Positions 6,095-6,936 of a stretch of 6,936 bases of DNA are shown here, one piece after another. The stretch is from Campylobacterales bacterium (GTDB lineage: Bacteria; Campylobacterota; Campylobacteria; Campylobacterales; QNZT01): contig JALULO010000229.1 in assembly GCA_027056215.1 (NCBI GenBank), positions 1 through 6,936 on the forward strand. The letters run 5' to 3'. The notes below the pieces were generated by a model. The model ran no database searches. It was not told the DNA's origin and was given only the letters and a program-made list of their open reading frames with translations. The number at the start of each line of letters is the position of its first letter. Position 1 is the stretch's first letter. The translations under genes were made by a program, and so were the position numbers.

Positions 6095-6669
6095 AACACA
6101 CTTTGTATATCTACTTCTGAAAAAAGTATCGCATCAATACTCTTATCAAAGAGTGTTAAAAGTTGAATAAGCTTGATATCCAACTCTTCATCTTTGGAAT
6201 TAAGTGTAAAAGAATTTTGTGCCGTTTCATCAAAAAGCCACATCAAAGAATCATGTTTAGTTTTTGCAATCTGTGCGCGGGGATCACTTCCTTTACCTAC
6301 ATAAAAAAACATATAATCATTGGGAAATGCTAAAGAAAGCATATCTTCTAACACAGCTAACTGCTCACTATCAGAAATCTTATCCATATACGGGAAAACT
6401 GTTCCCAAAGAGATAATAGGCAATAAAGGTCTTTGTGTATCAAATTTATTCAGTTTAGAGAGGATATAACGTGCGAACCATTCACGTTCACGATCAGTAA
6501 CAACCAAAAGGGTTCTAGCACTAACAATACGTTCTATTGCAGAGGCAACTAAGGGAACCCAGTCAAACCTCCGCTCTTCCATCCAACTCAGCGCTGCACC
6601 TTTTGCTCTGATCCTTTCCAACGTCCAAATGGAAAAATCTTTTTGGTTAGCTTCGTTTGTCAAGTCCAT
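6091..6669 (-). CDS. hobA: HobA, DnaA-binding initiator-associating factor
   Basis: HobA binds domain I of DnaA and promotes ordered assembly of the initiator at oriC in H. pylori; it is the functional counterpart of DiaA and has a sugar-isomerase-like fold. The 192-residue product has landmarks that match HobA as I remember it: the D59-REREWFARYILSKLN segment, RPLLPIISL (80-88), SLMWLFDE (141-148), and a C-terminal helix DIKLIQLLTLFDKSIDAILF (164-183). Position between lysC and holB is the conserved locus (HP1230, Cj0583). The ATG at 6669 lies 23 nt inside the end of lysC; a weak GAAG sits just before it. No other ATG start precedes the conserved K-D-F-S-I-W segment, although an in-frame TTG at 6663-6661 would shorten the protein by only two residues. 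HobA is nearly confined to Campylobacterota, making it the best taxonomic marker here. Confidence 0.88.
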   Translation of the reverse strand: MDLTNEANQKDFSIWTLERIRAKGAALSWMEERRFDWVPLVASAIERIVSARTLLVVTDREREWFARYILSKLNKFDTQRPLLPIISLGTVFPYMDKISDSEQLAVLEDMLSLAFPNDYMFFYVGKGSDPRAQIAKTKHDSLMWLFDETAQNSFTLNSKDEELDIKLIQLLTLFDKSIDAILFSEVDIQSVL

Positions 6670-6936
6670 AAGCTTCGTGTAATATACGCACGGCTAATTC
6701 ACCGTATTTTTCAGAAACGATCATAGAAACTTTGATCTCACTTGTACTGATCATCTCTATATTGATATTTTCCTTTGCCAATGCACTAAAAGCAGAACTG
6801 GCAACACCGCTGTGAGACTTCATTCCCACACCGACAATAGAAACTTTCGCGATATTTGAATCAAATTCAAGATCTTCTGAAGCACTTAGTGATTCCATCA
6901 AGTCTATGGCTCTATCCAATTCATTTTCAGAAACAG
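6647..6936 (-). CDS. lysC: Aspartokinase, C-terminal ACT-domain end (5' partial)
   Basis: Aspartokinase phosphorylates aspartate, the first step towards lysine, threonine, methionine and diaminopimelate for peptidoglycan. The frame ends at TAA (6649-6647) and stays open to the right edge of the window, so about 95 C-terminal residues are present. A TTG at 6919 is not the real start. The fragment carries the last ACT domain: KVSIVGVGMKSHSGVAS, then A-F-S-A-L-A, NINIEMISTSEIKVSMIV, and a closing helix. This is the hallmark of the regulatory half of monofunctional aspartokinases; effector specificity cannot be read from it. The catalytic domain lies outside the window. The end overlaps hobA by 23 nt, consistent with one operon and with the lysC-hobA-holB-folP order recalled from H. 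pylori and C. jejuni. Confidence 0.93.
   Translation of the reverse strand, partial: VSENELDRAIDLMESLSASEDLEFDSNIAKVSIVGVGMKSHSGVASSAFSALAKENINIEMISTSEIKVSMIVSEKYGELAVRILHEAYGLDKRS

Noticed and set aside
1..6936. A mobile element, CRISPR array, toxin-antitoxin or defence island
   Set aside because: No repeat arrays, transposase, integrase, tRNA or toxin-like genes were found. All coding regions but one match conserved housekeeping families, with uniform AT-rich composition by eye.

Overview
The window is 6.9 kb of gene-dense, AT-rich bacterial chromosome. It most likely comes from a Campylobacterota (Epsilonproteobacteria) genome, perhaps a Sulfurovum/Sulfurimonas-type lineage. The strongest pointers are the gene order lysC-hobA-holB-folP and the order PPIase-ftsA-ftsZ. 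As I recall, both are also found in Helicobacter pylori and Campylobacter jejuni. HobA itself is essentially restricted to this phylum. The genus is inference.

Layout. The left part (1-2806, + strand) is a cell-division cluster. It holds the C-terminus of a periplasmic SurA/PpiD-like peptidyl-prolyl isomerase, then ftsA (TTG start, 3 nt after the isomerase stop) and ftsZ. A hairpin at 2828-2856 ends it. The right part is all on the - strand and converges on ftsZ. Reading in the direction of transcription from the right edge, it contains the lysC 3' end (aspartokinase ACT domain), hobA (DnaA-binding initiation factor), holB (short clamp-loader delta'), folP (dihydropteroate synthase with an N-terminal extension) and aguB (N-carbamoylputrescine amidase). 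Every junction in this run overlaps, by 23, 4, 1 and 4 nt, so it is very probably one translationally coupled transcript whose promoter lies outside the window. After a 118-nt gap comes a separate - strand gene for a small secreted Sel1-repeat protein, which ends inside the ftsZ terminator hairpin.

How the genes work together. FtsA anchors FtsZ polymers to the membrane: the FtsA C-terminal amphipathic helix and the FtsZ C-terminal FtsA-binding peptide are both visible. HobA and delta' act in chromosome replication (origin-bound DnaA and sliding-clamp loading). FolP supplies folate needed for thymidylate and purines, AguB makes putrescine, and LysC opens the lysine/threonine/methionine/diaminopimelate pathway. 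The operon therefore mixes replication with basic biosynthesis.

There is no gene-free stretch over 300 bases; the longest gap is 118 nt (3351-3468). I saw no tRNA or rRNA gene, mobile element, CRISPR array, prophage or defence gene. I found no convincing undescribed system. The points most worth checking are the reduced delta', the FolP N-terminal extension with altered substrate loops, the attachment of aguB to the replication/folate operon, and the same-frame isomerase/FtsA junction.
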